47,556 nucleotides of DNA, from contig JAEZFP010000044.1 in the NCBI GenBank assembly GCA_023417475.1, positions 1 through 47,556 on the forward strand, written 5' to 3'. Both the position numbers and the translations under genes were made by a program. Below, piece after piece: positions 1 to 8,124 of this stretch. How positions within the stretch are numbered: the stretch's first letter is position 1; every line of letters begins with the position of its first letter. Origin of the DNA: Bacillota bacterium (GTDB lineage: Bacteria > Bacillota > UBA4882 > UBA8346). The notes under the pieces were generated by a model. That model was not told the origin of the DNA. It saw only the letters and a program-made list of their open reading frames with translations, and made no database searches.

Positions 1-58
1 CCCTCCGCGCCGATGGTACTTGTCGGGAAACCGGCCGGGAGACTAGGTCTTCGCCAGG
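1..58 (+). rRNA. rrf: 5S ribosomal RNA, 3' part
   Basis: The first ~58 nt match the 3' half of Firmicute 5S rRNA. They show the conserved GCGCCGATGGTA block, a short variable hairpin, the GGGAGACTAGGTC segment and the closing CGCCAGG strand. The 5' half lies outside the window, so an rRNA operon ends here. The exact 3' end (57-60) is an estimate. A terminator follows at once. Confidence 0.85.
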
Positions 59-74
59 ACCTATCTTTTTTGAA

Positions 75-114
75 AACCCCGCCCCTTTGCATTTATGCAA
101 AGGGCGGGGTTTTT
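75..114 (+). terminator. Rho-independent terminator of the rRNA operon
   Basis: A GC-rich stem (CCCCGCCC..TTTGCA pairing with TGCAAAGGGCGGGG, one bulged C, small loop) is followed by TTTTT. It sits ~17 nt behind the 5S end, as expected for rRNA operon termination. Confidence 0.85.
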
Positions 115-209
115 GGTTTGCGTTCATAATACGTTTAACTTTCAAAAAAAGGAAAAGTAAAGATCATAACGAAAGATTAATCCACTGAAAGAGGTAAAAG
201 GAGGATGTC

Positions 210-668
210 ATGCGCAGAAAAGAAAAAGAAATAACCGATGCCAAAGCTATTGAAGACTTGATTGACCGCGCTCAGATCTGTCGGATCGGTCTGTCCGATG
301 CGGACCAACCGTATATCGTTCCGATGAATTTTGGTTATCGAAATGGCTGTTTATATCTGCATTCGGCGAACGAAGGCCGTAAAATTGAGATCTTGCGTCA
401 AAACAACCGGGTCTGTTTTGAGATTGACCTGGATTATGAGTATGTAACTTCCGAGACTTCCTGCAATACTTCAGCGCATTATCGTTCGGTGATCGGGTTC
501 GGTCAGGCAATGATTTTAGAGGACAACGACGCGAAAATACAAGCCCTGGATATCATCATGGATCATTATGAAAAGAATCGAAAACATGCCTATTCGATTC
601 ATGCAATTGAAAAAGTGGCCGTAATTAAAGTGCAGTTGCAAGAGATCACTGCAAAACAAGCAAATTGA
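210..668 (+). CDS. Pyridoxamine 5'-phosphate oxidase-like flavin-binding protein (NimA type)
   Basis: This 152-residue protein has the split-barrel FMN-binding fold pattern of the PNPOx-like/NimA family. The N-terminal part, ending in the motif CRIGLSDADQPYIVPMNFGY (residues 24-43), is the usual beta-strand/FMN contact region, and YLHSANEGRKIEIL follows. Family members bind flavin or heme and act as small oxidoreductases; the substrate here is unknown. ATG at 210 follows an AGGAGG ribosome site. The gene stands alone between the rRNA terminator and the XRE-cupin promoter. The family call is firm, the function is not. Confidence 0.8.
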   Translation: MRRKEKEITDAKAIEDLIDRAQICRIGLSDADQPYIVPMNFGYRNGCLYLHSANEGRKIEILRQNNRVCFEIDLDYEYVTSETSCNTSAHYRSVIGFGQAMILEDNDAKIQALDIIMDHYEKNRKHAYSIHAIEKVAVIKVQLQEITAKQAN

Positions 669-701
669 CACCGCTAGTTTAATATAATTAAATATTACAC
701 A

Positions 702-730
702 TTGACTATTTAATATTTAAAAACTATAAT
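702..730 (+). promoter_or_regulatory. Sigma-A promoter of the XRE-cupin gene
   Basis: TTGACT (702-707), a 17-bp spacer and TATAAT (725-730) form a near-consensus housekeeping promoter. The spacer and -10 overlap the 18-bp sequence TTTAATATTTAAAAACTA (709-726), which recurs at 1516-1533. This arrangement suggests autoregulation (inference). Confidence 0.75.
709..726 (+). promoter_or_regulatory. Candidate operator, copy 1
   Basis: TTTAATATTTAAAAACTA lies between -35 and -10 of the regulator's promoter. An identical copy stands upstream of dhaK1. Shorter TTTAATATT cores also occur at 781-789 and 1622-1630. It is a candidate binding site of the adjacent XRE-cupin regulator. The AT-rich context lowers confidence. 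Confidence 0.4.
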
Positions 731-806
731 GTTACCATAAGGTTAACATTCTTAGATGAGTTCATTAATTACGTACTTATTTTAATATTTGGTGAGAGGC
801 GATATT

Positions 807-1367
807 TTGTTGAAAAAATACCAATATGTTGGACGCCGGATTAAAAACGAACGAATGAAATATGGTATGAGTTTAAATGATTTGGCAAAAGCGACCGATT
901 TATCGGCTTCCTTTTTAAGTTTATTAGAAAATGGAAAGGCCGTACCTTCTTTAAAGGTTCTTGATAAACTTTGCAGTTATTTTTCGATTCATATTGCAAC
1001 CTTATTTGAAGAAGAGCACGGCGAGGAGTTAATCCATATTCCCCGGCAAAAACAGATCGAAGTTGGGAACGAAAACGAACGGATGCTCCGCTTTTTGCTT
1101 CCCAAGGCGCAAGCGTGTATTGAACCGGTTCTGATCACTTTATATCCGTCCGTAAACCAAGAATACACCATCCATAAAGGAATTGAGTTTGGTTATATCC
1201 TGGCAGGAATATTTGAGATACATCTTGAGAACCGTGAACCCATTGTCTGCAAAGAAGGCGATTCGGTAATATATGCCGCGAATATATCACATAAGCTAGT
1301 CAATCCCACCACTACAATAGCGCAGGGATTGTGGATCAACATCCCCGATGCAAATTCGTTCAAATAA
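807..1367 (+). CDS. XRE-family transcriptional regulator with C-terminal cupin domain
   Basis: The N-terminal helix-turn-helix (IKNERMKYGMSLNDLAKATD...SASFLSLLENGKAVPSLKVL) is of the Cro/cI type. The C-terminal ~80 residues form a cupin-like barrel (IHKGIEFGYILAGIFEIHLE...EGDSVIYAANISHKLVN). XRE-cupin proteins usually sense a small ligand and control a neighbouring catabolic or transport operon. The reading frame extends upstream to TTG 789, but the GAGAGG ribosome site at 794-799 points to TTG 807 (or 810), giving about 186 residues. Its position ahead of the dhaK1-to-cyuA operon, with shared 18-bp repeats in both upstream regions, makes it the likely local regulator (inference). Confidence 0.85.
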   Translation: MLKKYQYVGRRIKNERMKYGMSLNDLAKATDLSASFLSLLENGKAVPSLKVLDKLCSYFSIHIATLFEEEHGEELIHIPRQKQIEVGNENERMLRFLLPKAQACIEPVLITLYPSVNQEYTIHKGIEFGYILAGIFEIHLENREPIVCKEGDSVIYAANISHKLVNPTTTIAQGLWINIPDANSFK

Positions 1368-1409
1368 ATCTATCTAACAAAAAATTAACACTAACGCATA
1401 AGTCTTTAT

Positions 1410-1438
1410 TTGTTTTTAAATCATTCTTGTGATATAAT
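1410..1438 (+). promoter_or_regulatory. Possible promoter of the dhaK1-liv operon
   Basis: TTGTTT (1410-1415), 17 bp, then TATAAT (1433-1438). It would give a leader of ~300 nt before dhaK1. The 379-bp gap (1368-1746) is AT-rich and otherwise holds only the repeat at 1516-1533 and a TTTAATATT core at 1622-1630. I see no riboswitch or small gene in it. Confidence 0.45.
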
Positions 1439-1515
1439 CCAATTAACCTAACAATTAGCTAACATATCGGTTTGATTAAAAATTTTTGCAAGAACAGATT
1501 GCTGTATCTAAAAAG

Positions 1516-1533
1516 TTTAATATTTAAAAACTA
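1516..1533 (+). promoter_or_regulatory. Candidate operator, copy 2
   Basis: An exact 18-bp copy of the sequence at 709-726, located between the probable dhaK1 promoter and the gene. Sharing an 18-mer only between the regulator's own promoter and its neighbouring operon supports a regulator-binding role. Binding is not demonstrated. Confidence 0.4.
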
Positions 1534-1746
1534 ATCGCCGTAAAAGTCAATATAGAAAAACTTTCATTTGAGTTTGCTGGGCGTTTGATGATTGAAGCAA
1601 GGGATCTTTGCGCCATCAATATTTAATATTACTAAAAAAAAGACCAGTATTTTTATTACACTAAAAAAGTGATTTAAGCAGATGCAAAAGGGAAGTGTAA
1701 AAGTCACATCTATCTCACATAGTTAAAAATAAAGGGAGGCAGTGGA

Positions 1747-2745
1747 ATGAAGAAAATACTAAACAAACCGGAAGCGGCAGTCAAAGAAATGCTGCAAGGA
1801 ATGGCGAAAGCTCATGCGGATTTAATTACGGTTCCAGATGGGACACAGCTTGTGGTGCGAACCGATGCGCCTGTTTCCGGCAAGGTTGCGTTAATTACCG
1901 GTGGCGGTAGCGGGCATGAACCGGCCCATGCCGGATTTGTTGGAAAAGGAATGTTGGATGCGGCGTTGGCTGGGGCGGTTTTTTGTTCTCCGCCACTGGA
2001 TGACGCGATTGAAGCCTTAAAACGGTGCAATGGCAACGCCGGAGCTTTATTTATCATTAAAAATTATACCGGTGATATTTTGTTGTTTGATATGGCGGCA
2101 GAAGAAGCCGAAGATATGGGAATTCCGATTCGAAAAGTGCTGGTAACCGATGATGTTTCCGTGGAACGGCGTGAAGGAACAACGGGCCGTCGCGGTGTGG
2201 CCGGAACGGTTTTTGTACATAAAATTGCCGGCGCCAAAGCTGATCAAGGCGGTAGCTTGGATGAGGTTTTTAGTGTCGGCCAAAAAGTGGTTGATAACGT
2301 ACGAACCATGGGAATGGCAATTTCACCGTGTTTAGTCCCGGGGCGGGATAAGTCCAACTTTGAATTGGGCGCCAACGAAATGGAGATTGGAATCGGAATC
2401 CATGGCGAACCCGGTGTGAGACGGGATCAGCTCGGAACCGCCCATGAGATCACTGTGGAGCTTATGGATAAAATCGTCAACGATCTTCCGTATAACGCCG
2501 GAGACGAAGTGGCGGTAATGGTCAACGGGATGGGCGCTACGCCGCTGATGGAACTGTATATTATTTACAATGAAATCGCGGAGTATTTAAGTGCCAAAAA
2601 TATTACGATCTATCGCAACTATGTCGGTGAATATATGACGTCGTTGGAAATGGGCGGGTTTTCAATAAGTTTGTTAAAGCTTGATCAGGAGTTGAAAGAC
2701 CTCCTTGATCATCCCTGCGAAACACCGGGATTTATCCAAAAGTGA
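1747..2745 (+). CDS. dhaK: Dihydroxyacetone kinase-like subunit DhaK, copy 1
   Basis: This 332-residue protein is full length for DhaK, the subunit that binds the ketone substrate covalently as a hemiaminal. Motif GGGSGHEPAHAGFVG carries His57, NYTGD carries Asp110 and GIGIHGEPG carries His219. These match E. coli His56, Asp109 and His218 with an offset of one. ATG 1747 follows GGGAGG. dhaL1 starts 16 nt behind it and a LIV-type importer follows. The substrate pocket residues are intact, so a hydroxyketone or similar carbonyl substrate is plausible. The actual substrate of this transporter-linked copy is unknown and may not be dihydroxyacetone. Confidence 0.9.
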   Translation: MKKILNKPEAAVKEMLQGMAKAHADLITVPDGTQLVVRTDAPVSGKVALITGGGSGHEPAHAGFVGKGMLDAALAGAVFCSPPLDDAIEALKRCNGNAGALFIIKNYTGDILLFDMAAEEAEDMGIPIRKVLVTDDVSVERREGTTGRRGVAGTVFVHKIAGAKADQGGSLDEVFSVGQKVVDNVRTMGMAISPCLVPGRDKSNFELGANEMEIGIGIHGEPGVRRDQLGTAHEITVELMDKIVNDLPYNAGDEVAVMVNGMGATPLMELYIIYNEIAEYLSAKNITIYRNYVGEYMTSLEMGGFSISLLKLDQELKDLLDHPCETPGFIQK

Positions 2746-2761
2746 AAAGAGGTTCATAAAA

Positions 2762-3397
2762 ATGAGTTGTACAAGCCAACAAATAATTACGATCTTTAAA
2801 AACCTGGCGGAGACCGTCAATCAAAACGAACAATATTTAAATGAACTTGATAGCATCATTGGTGACGCCGAGCATGGTTTAAATCTAAAACGGGCTTTTT
2901 CAATCATCATGGAAAAGCTAGGCACTTTTGATTCATTCGAGCCGGCGGAGATTGTCAAAAAGGTCGGTACGGTTTTGGCGGGAGCCGGTTGCGGTTCGGG
3001 ACCGATCTTTTATGGTTTGGCAATTCGCGCTGTCGGGAATTCGTTTGTAAAAAACGGTTTTGCAACAGCGGATCAAGTTGCCGCAGGGTTGGAAGCGGGT
3101 CTTGCCGCCATCAAAGAAAAAGGTGGCGCCGATGTTGGATCCAAAACGATGGTTGACGCGATTGATCCGGGGGTAAAGGCTTTTCGGCTAACTGTGGACA
3201 CCGGCGCCACGGTAATTGAATGTTTTGCGGCAGCAGTCGCCGCGGCGGAGCAGGGAATGAAAAGCACCATTGATATGGTTGGCAAAAAAGGGCGCAGTTT
3301 TCACGCCGGCGAACGGGGAACCGGGCATCAAGATCCGGGTGCTACTTCGGCGTATTTATTGCTAAAGAGTATTCTGGAAACTTTGAAAAACTTTTGA
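2762..3397 (+). CDS. dhaL: Dihydroxyacetone kinase-like subunit DhaL, copy 1, altered Mg site
   Basis: A 211-residue DhaL-family protein. The start is ATG 2762, behind AGAGG; the frame is open further upstream inside dhaK1 without a ribosome site. DhaL holds the ADP/ATP and two Mg ions through Asp30, Asp35 and Asp37 in E. coli. Here the motif reads LDSIIGDAEHG, so Asp30 and Asp35 are kept but position 37 is Glu. The usual GGASGPLYG loop is GCGSGPIFYG and GDKTM is GSKTM. The C-terminal GHQDPGA motif is kept. DhaL2 in this window is canonical at all these points. Copy 1 may have changed nucleotide handling or partner; activity cannot be decided from sequence. Confidence 0.85.
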   Translation: MSCTSQQIITIFKNLAETVNQNEQYLNELDSIIGDAEHGLNLKRAFSIIMEKLGTFDSFEPAEIVKKVGTVLAGAGCGSGPIFYGLAIRAVGNSFVKNGFATADQVAAGLEAGLAAIKEKGGADVGSKTMVDAIDPGVKAFRLTVDTGATVIECFAAAVAAAEQGMKSTIDMVGKKGRSFHAGERGTGHQDPGATSAYLLLKSILETLKNF

Positions 3398-3458
3398 CGG
3401 TTCAAGGTTAACCGCAGTCGAAACGACTGTAATAATAAACAACGAAGGAGAGATTGGA

Positions 3459-4586
3459 ATGAAAAAGACATTGTTTTTCGCCCTCATTGGTGTTCTTGTC
3501 CTCACGTTTGCTGGAATCATCTGGGCCGGTTCCGATACCGTTAAAATCGGGTTGTCCGCGCCGATTACCGGTAATTATGCCGAATACGGTGAAAACTTCA
3601 AGATTGCCACCCAAATGGCGGCCGATAAACTGAACGCTGCCGGCGGCGTCAAAGGGAAAAAGATTGAACTTGTCGTGATGGATAGTAAAGGCGACCCGAA
3701 AGAAGCCGCTTTGATCGCTCAAAATTTTGTGCAAAATCAAGATATCGTCGCCGAAGTCGGTGACTTTTCCAGTACTTCGTGTTTAGCCGCCGCTCCGATA
3801 TATGAGCGGAATGGTTTAGTCCAACTTTCGCCAACTTCATCTCACCCCGATTTTGCAAAAGCCGGGGAGTATATGTTCGGAATTGTTGGAACCCAAGACG
3901 CCGAAGGACCGTTTAACGTCAAATATATCGCGCAAGATTATTTGAAACTAAAATCAGTTGCAGTTATCTATATCAACAATGACTGGGGTATGGTTACCAA
4001 AGACCGTTTTGCTAAAGCGGCGAAACAAATGAATTTGAAAGTAACCATGGAACAACCGTTCTTCGAATCTGAGAAAGATTACAACGCGACCCTGACCAAG
4101 TTACGCCAATCCAATCCGGACGGAATTTGTATTGCCGCCATGTATAACGAAGCGGCGTTAATCTGCCGGCAGATCAAAAAGATGGGCTGGAAAGTGAAAA
4201 TGTTAGCTCCGAGTTCGGTATTCTCCGACAAAATGTTGGAATTGGGCGGCGACGCCGTTGAAGGTTTAGCCACCAACACCTTCTTCGCTTTGAATGATCC
4301 GGATCCAAATGTTCAAGGCTTCATCACTGAGTTCCGCAAACGGGCGAATCGCGATCCCAATTTACATGCCGCGTGTGCTTATGACTCCTTAATGTTGATT
4401 GCCAACGCAATTAAAAAAGCCGGCTTCGATCGAAAAGCCATTCGTGACGCGTTAGCCAAAACCAAAGGATACAAAGGTATCACCGGTGACTTAACCTTTA
4501 CCGCGGTTGGAGATATTAACCGCAAATACAAAGTGATGGTTGTTGAAAAAGGTCAATGGGTCATTAAGAAAGACTACACCAAATAG
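3459..4586 (+). CDS. livK: LIV-type ABC transporter substrate-binding protein
   Basis: A 375-residue periplasmic-binding protein of the branched-chain amino acid family. A signal peptide (residues 1-~24, hydrophobic core FFALIGVLVLTFAGIIWA) precedes the mature start VKIGLSAPITGNYAEYGENF. The ligand-loop region GDFSSTSCLAAAPIYERNG is typical of amino-acid-binding members. There is no cysteine at the signal cleavage site, so it is not a lipoprotein, which is unusual for a monoderm Firmicute. LIV proteins bind amino acids, amides, urea and other small polar molecules; the ligand cannot be read here. It is the first gene of a complete importer, and a stem-loop separates it from the permease. Confidence 0.9.
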   Translation: MKKTLFFALIGVLVLTFAGIIWAGSDTVKIGLSAPITGNYAEYGENFKIATQMAADKLNAAGGVKGKKIELVVMDSKGDPKEAALIAQNFVQNQDIVAEVGDFSSTSCLAAAPIYERNGLVQLSPTSSHPDFAKAGEYMFGIVGTQDAEGPFNVKYIAQDYLKLKSVAVIYINNDWGMVTKDRFAKAAKQMNLKVTMEQPFFESEKDYNATLTKLRQSNPDGICIAAMYNEAALICRQIKKMGWKVKMLAPSSVFSDKMLELGGDAVEGLATNTFFALNDPDPNVQGFITEFRKRANRDPNLHAACAYDSLMLIANAIKKAGFDRKAIRDALAKTKGYKGITGDLTFTAVGDINRKYKVMVVEKGQWVIKKDYTK

Positions 4587-4603
4587 TGGTATCCATTACA
4601 ATC

Positions 4604-4628
4604 GGGTTGCCGAGGGTCTCGGCAACCC
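4604..4628 (+). promoter_or_regulatory. Intercistronic stem-loop after livK
   Basis: A perfect 11-bp stem (GGGTTGCCGAG with CTCGGCAACCC) and a 3-nt loop, without a T-tract behind it. Such hairpins between a binding-protein gene and its permeases often protect the upstream mRNA, so the binding protein is made in excess. Partial termination is the alternative. Confidence 0.6.
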
Positions 4629-4693
4629 CTTCAAATCCATCAGTGGTCAGGTTGGGAATCAAACTTAAATAAGCCCTATTGAGGGGGGATAGC

Positions 4694-5566
4694 ATGTTCT
4701 TTGTGCAACAGCTGATTAACGGTATCGCCCAAGGTTCGATCTACGCGTTAATGGCGATTGGTTTTTCAATGGTCTTTGGAATTGTCGGACTGGTCACCTT
4801 TGTTCATGGTGAAGTGATTATGATCGGAGCGTTTGCAGGGTTTTTCGTTCACACTATGTTTCACGCCGATATTTTCACCTCGCTTCTGGCCGGCTTTGTT
4901 GTCGCATGGTTATTAGGAATGTTGATTGAAAAAATATGTTACAAACCTTTCCGGAATTCACCGGAAGAGATTGCGTTGATTTGTACGATTGGGCTTTCCA
5001 TTTTATTGAAGAGCCTGGGACAAGTGGTGTTTGGTACCGAACAGCAGTTGATGCCGGACTTTTTTTCGGACCAATTTATCTCGATCGGAAGCATCCGCAT
5101 TGCGGTGATTCAAGTGTTTATTATCATAATTGTGGTTTTCATGTGTTTGGGTTTGCAGTTTCTGCTTTATCGGACCAAAATTGGTATCGCGTTACGGGCG
5201 GTCTCGATGAATAAGAATGCTGCGGCACTCCTTGGGGTGAACGTTGATAAGACGATTTTGTTGGGAAATTGCATCGGATGTGCTTTAGGCGGCGCCGCAG
5301 GTGTGTTATTGGCGATCTATTATAACTCGGTTCACGCCCTAATGGGGGGCAGCGCTTCCATGAAAGCATTTACCGCGGCGGTGTTTGGCGGTTTGACGAG
5401 TATTCCCGGCGCCGCGATTGGCGGATTGATTCTGGGCGTAATCGAAAATCTGGGCGTTGCGGTTTTCTCGGCGGGTTACCGCGACATTATTTCATTTGTG
5501 ATATTGATTGGAATTTTAATGATCCGTCCGTCCGGTATTTTAGGCCGTAAGGGAAATGGGGTGTGA
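4694..5566 (+). CDS. livH: LIV-type ABC transporter permease LivH
   Basis: An inner-membrane permease of ~290 residues with the N-terminal LivH hallmark FVQQLINGIAQGSIYALMAI and about eight hydrophobic segments. The cytoplasmic coupling region is RTKIGIALRAVSMNKNAAALLGVN. ATG 4694 follows GAGGGG; the in-frame TTG at 4679 lacks a ribosome site. It forms the membrane channel with LivM, whose gene starts 4 nt downstream. Confidence 0.92.
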   Translation: MFFVQQLINGIAQGSIYALMAIGFSMVFGIVGLVTFVHGEVIMIGAFAGFFVHTMFHADIFTSLLAGFVVAWLLGMLIEKICYKPFRNSPEEIALICTIGLSILLKSLGQVVFGTEQQLMPDFFSDQFISIGSIRIAVIQVFIIIIVVFMCLGLQFLLYRTKIGIALRAVSMNKNAAALLGVNVDKTILLGNCIGCALGGAAGVLLAIYYNSVHALMGGSASMKAFTAAVFGGLTSIPGAAIGGLILGVIENLGVAVFSAGYRDIISFVILIGILMIRPSGILGRKGNGV

Positions 5567-5569
5567 CCG

Positions 5570-6562
5570 ATGCGACAATTCATTGCGAAAAATAAAATTT
5601 TGTCACTGGTAATCCTGGTTATTATTTTAATGGTAGCCCCGTTGGTGTTAAAAAACGATTATGTGACCCGGATTGGAATTTCAGTTTTGTTATATATCAT
5701 TTTAGCCAGTAGCTTAAACGTCATCAACGGTTATTCGGGTCAATTCAATATCGGACATGCCGGATTCTATTGCGTTGGAGCTTACACTGCGGCTATTTTG
5801 GCCACCAGTTTCAAACTCAGTTTCTGGGTGCTATTGCCGTTAAGCGGTTTGGCCGCCGCGCTTTTCGGATGTTTCCTGGGTTTCCCGACCTTGCGTTTGA
5901 AAGGGGTATTTTTAACCATTACCACGTTGGGATTCTCGGAGATCATTCGTTTAACGATTTTAAACTGGACCTCGCTGACGCGGGGACCCATGGGAATACC
6001 GGGCATCCCGTTTCCGGTATTATTCGGACTGCAGCTTCGTAACAACATTCATTTCTATTACATCGTTTTGGCTTTGGTTATTTTGATGCTTTTCATGACC
6101 TACCGGATTATTCATTCGCGGATTGGCAGAGCCTGGATTGCAATCCGTGAAGACGAAATGGCGGCCCGCGCCATGGGCGTTGAGACGTTCAAGTACAAAT
6201 TGTTGAACCTGGTCTATGGAACGTTTTGGGCGGGTGTCGCCGGTTGCTTTTACGCGTTTTTTGCAAGTTACATCAGTGCGGACAGTTTCACTTTGGATGA
6301 AGGATTTGCGATTTTGGCGATGGTGTTGGTTGGCGGACAAGGCAATCTATTGGGACCGATCGTTGGGGCTTCGGCGTTGACGATTTTACCGGAGATTTTT
6401 CGTTTTACTTCGCAATACCGGTTAGTCATCTTTGGTTTGGCCATCTTAGTCATTATGCATCTGCGTCCGCAGGGTTTGGCCGGTAGTGGAATGCTCTCCC
6501 GCCGTTATAACAATAAAAAGGACCGCTCGGCAAAAAAACCGGTGGCCGGGGAGGTGGCATAA
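5570..6562 (+). CDS. livM: LIV-type ABC transporter permease LivM
   Basis: A 330-residue second permease. The motif SLNVINGYSGQFNIGHAGFY near residues 45-64 is the LivM hallmark, and the coupling helix SRIGRAWIAIREDEMAARAMG follows near 180-200. About nine membrane segments are visible. The basic C-terminal tail is longer than strictly needed. Its stop codon overlaps the livG start (TAATG). Confidence 0.92.
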   Translation: MRQFIAKNKILSLVILVIILMVAPLVLKNDYVTRIGISVLLYIILASSLNVINGYSGQFNIGHAGFYCVGAYTAAILATSFKLSFWVLLPLSGLAAALFGCFLGFPTLRLKGVFLTITTLGFSEIIRLTILNWTSLTRGPMGIPGIPFPVLFGLQLRNNIHFYYIVLALVILMLFMTYRIIHSRIGRAWIAIREDEMAARAMGVETFKYKLLNLVYGTFWAGVAGCFYAFFASYISADSFTLDEGFAILAMVLVGGQGNLLGPIVGASALTILPEIFRFTSQYRLVIFGLAILVIMHLRPQGLAGSGMLSRRYNNKKDRSAKKPVAGEVA

Positions 6563-7344
6563 TGGCGCCATTATTGGAGACGAAAGGAATTTGCAAGTAT
6601 TTCGGCGGTCTGAAAGCGGTCGAAAGTGTCAGTATTAATATCGAACGGGGACAGATCTATGGAATCATCGGGCCGAACGGAGCTGGGAAAACAACCTTCT
6701 TCAACTTGCTGACCGGAACCTATCAAGTAACCAAAGGCGACGTCATCTTTAAAGGCGACCCCATTACCAACTTGCCGCCGGAGAAAGTATCCCGTTTGGG
6801 AATGGCGCGGACTTTCCAAAATATTAAGCTGTTCAAATATATGACCGTCCTGGATAATGTCAAAATTGGTTTCCATAACCAAACAAGCAGCAAAATTTGG
6901 GACGTTATTCTACACACACCGGCCTATTGGCGGGATGAGACTTTGGCGAATGAACAGGGAATGGCGGTTTTGGAAAAAGTCGGTTTAGCCGATCTGGCCG
7001 GTGAATTAGCTTGTAACTTAGCGTATGGTACGCAACGCCGGTTGGAAATTGCGCGGGCCCTAGCGACCCATCCGGATTTGTTGTTGTTGGACGAACCGGC
7101 TGCCGGGATGAATCCGGCGGAGACCGCAAGCTTGATCGATTTTATCCGCAAACTGAACGCCGATGGGTTAACCGTCGTCGTAATCGAACATGACATGAAG
7201 CTGATCATGAACTTATGCAATCAGATTGCAGTGTTGAATCATGGGGAGAAGATCTGTGAGGGCGCGCCCAGGGACGTCCAATCCAACCAAAAAGTTATCG
7301 AAGCTTATCTGGGTAAAGGTTCAATTGCCCAGCCAAGTGCTTAG
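6562..7344 (+). CDS. livG: LIV-type ABC transporter ATP-binding protein LivG
   Basis: A 260-residue ATPase subunit with Walker A GPNGAGKTT, the LivG-type signature AYGTQRRLEIARAL, Walker B LLLLDEPAAGMNP and switch His in VIEHDMKLIM. The long insert between Walker A and the signature is typical of LivG rather than LivF. The start overlaps the livM stop, showing tight translational coupling. Confidence 0.93.
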   Translation: MAPLLETKGICKYFGGLKAVESVSINIERGQIYGIIGPNGAGKTTFFNLLTGTYQVTKGDVIFKGDPITNLPPEKVSRLGMARTFQNIKLFKYMTVLDNVKIGFHNQTSSKIWDVILHTPAYWRDETLANEQGMAVLEKVGLADLAGELACNLAYGTQRRLEIARALATHPDLLLLDEPAAGMNPAETASLIDFIRKLNADGLTVVVIEHDMKLIMNLCNQIAVLNHGEKICEGAPRDVQSNQKVIEAYLGKGSIAQPSA

Positions 7345-7359
7345 AAAGGGGTGATCCGG

Positions 7360-8085
7360 ATGCTGAAAGTTGAAGGACTTCATGTACATTACGGAAATAT
7401 CGAAGCAATCAAGGGAATTGATTTTGAGGTCAACGCACAAGAGATCGTGACCTTAATCGGCTCCAATGGAGCAGGCAAAAGCAGCACCCTACGGAGCATC
7501 TCCAACCTGGTCAAGAAAAGCGCTGGACGGGTAAGCTTTGATAATCAAGACATCACCAACTGGGAACCAAGTAAGATCGTCAAATCGGGAATCTGTCATG
7601 TCCCGGAGGGGCGGTTGATCTTTCCCTATCTCACCGTGGAAGAGAATTTGGTAATGGGCGATTTCGGGAATACCAGCACCAAACCGAACCGTATGAAAGA
7701 AAATATCGCGAATATCTATGAGATCTTCCCCCGTCTAAAAGAACGTCGCAAGCAAAATGGCGGAACTTTAAGCGGCGGCGAGCAACAGATGTTGGCGATC
7801 GGTCGGGGTTTGATGTTAGATCCAAAATTGGTTATGCTGGATGAACCCTCACTCGGATTAGCGCCGATCGTAGTTGAGCAGATCTTTGAATTGATTCTCA
7901 AGATTCGCGAATGGGGCAAAACAGTGTTATTGATCGAGCAAAACGCGAATATGGCATTGCAAGTAGCCAATCGTGCCTATGTAATGGAGACCGGGCATAT
8001 AACGCTTTCGGGCGATGCCCAAGTGCTCTTGCATGATCCCAAAGTCGCATCCGCTTATCTCGGGATTCAGGTTTGTGATGAATGA
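7360..8085 (+). CDS. livF: LIV-type ABC transporter ATP-binding protein LivF
   Basis: A ~241-residue second ATPase with Walker A GSNGAGKSST, signature LSGGEQQMLAIGRGL, Walker B LVMLDEPSLGLAP and switch motif LIEQNANMAL. Start ATG 7360 is preferred over GTG 7351 because AAAGGG lies 9 nt upstream of the ATG and would abut the GTG. It completes the importer with LivK, H, M and G. Confidence 0.93.
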   Translation: MLKVEGLHVHYGNIEAIKGIDFEVNAQEIVTLIGSNGAGKSSTLRSISNLVKKSAGRVSFDNQDITNWEPSKIVKSGICHVPEGRLIFPYLTVEENLVMGDFGNTSTKPNRMKENIANIYEIFPRLKERRKQNGGTLSGGEQQMLAIGRGLMLDPKLVMLDEPSLGLAPIVVEQIFELILKIREWGKTVLLIEQNANMALQVANRAYVMETGHITLSGDAQVLLHDPKVASAYLGIQVCDE

Positions 8086-8124
8086 TTTCTTTAGCGAATA
8101 TAAAAAACATCGGAGGAAATAGCA

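Noticed and set aside
1441..1746. Riboswitch in the long dhaK1 leader
   Set aside because: The region is AT-rich with no conserved riboswitch core that I recognise; only the 18-bp repeat stands out.
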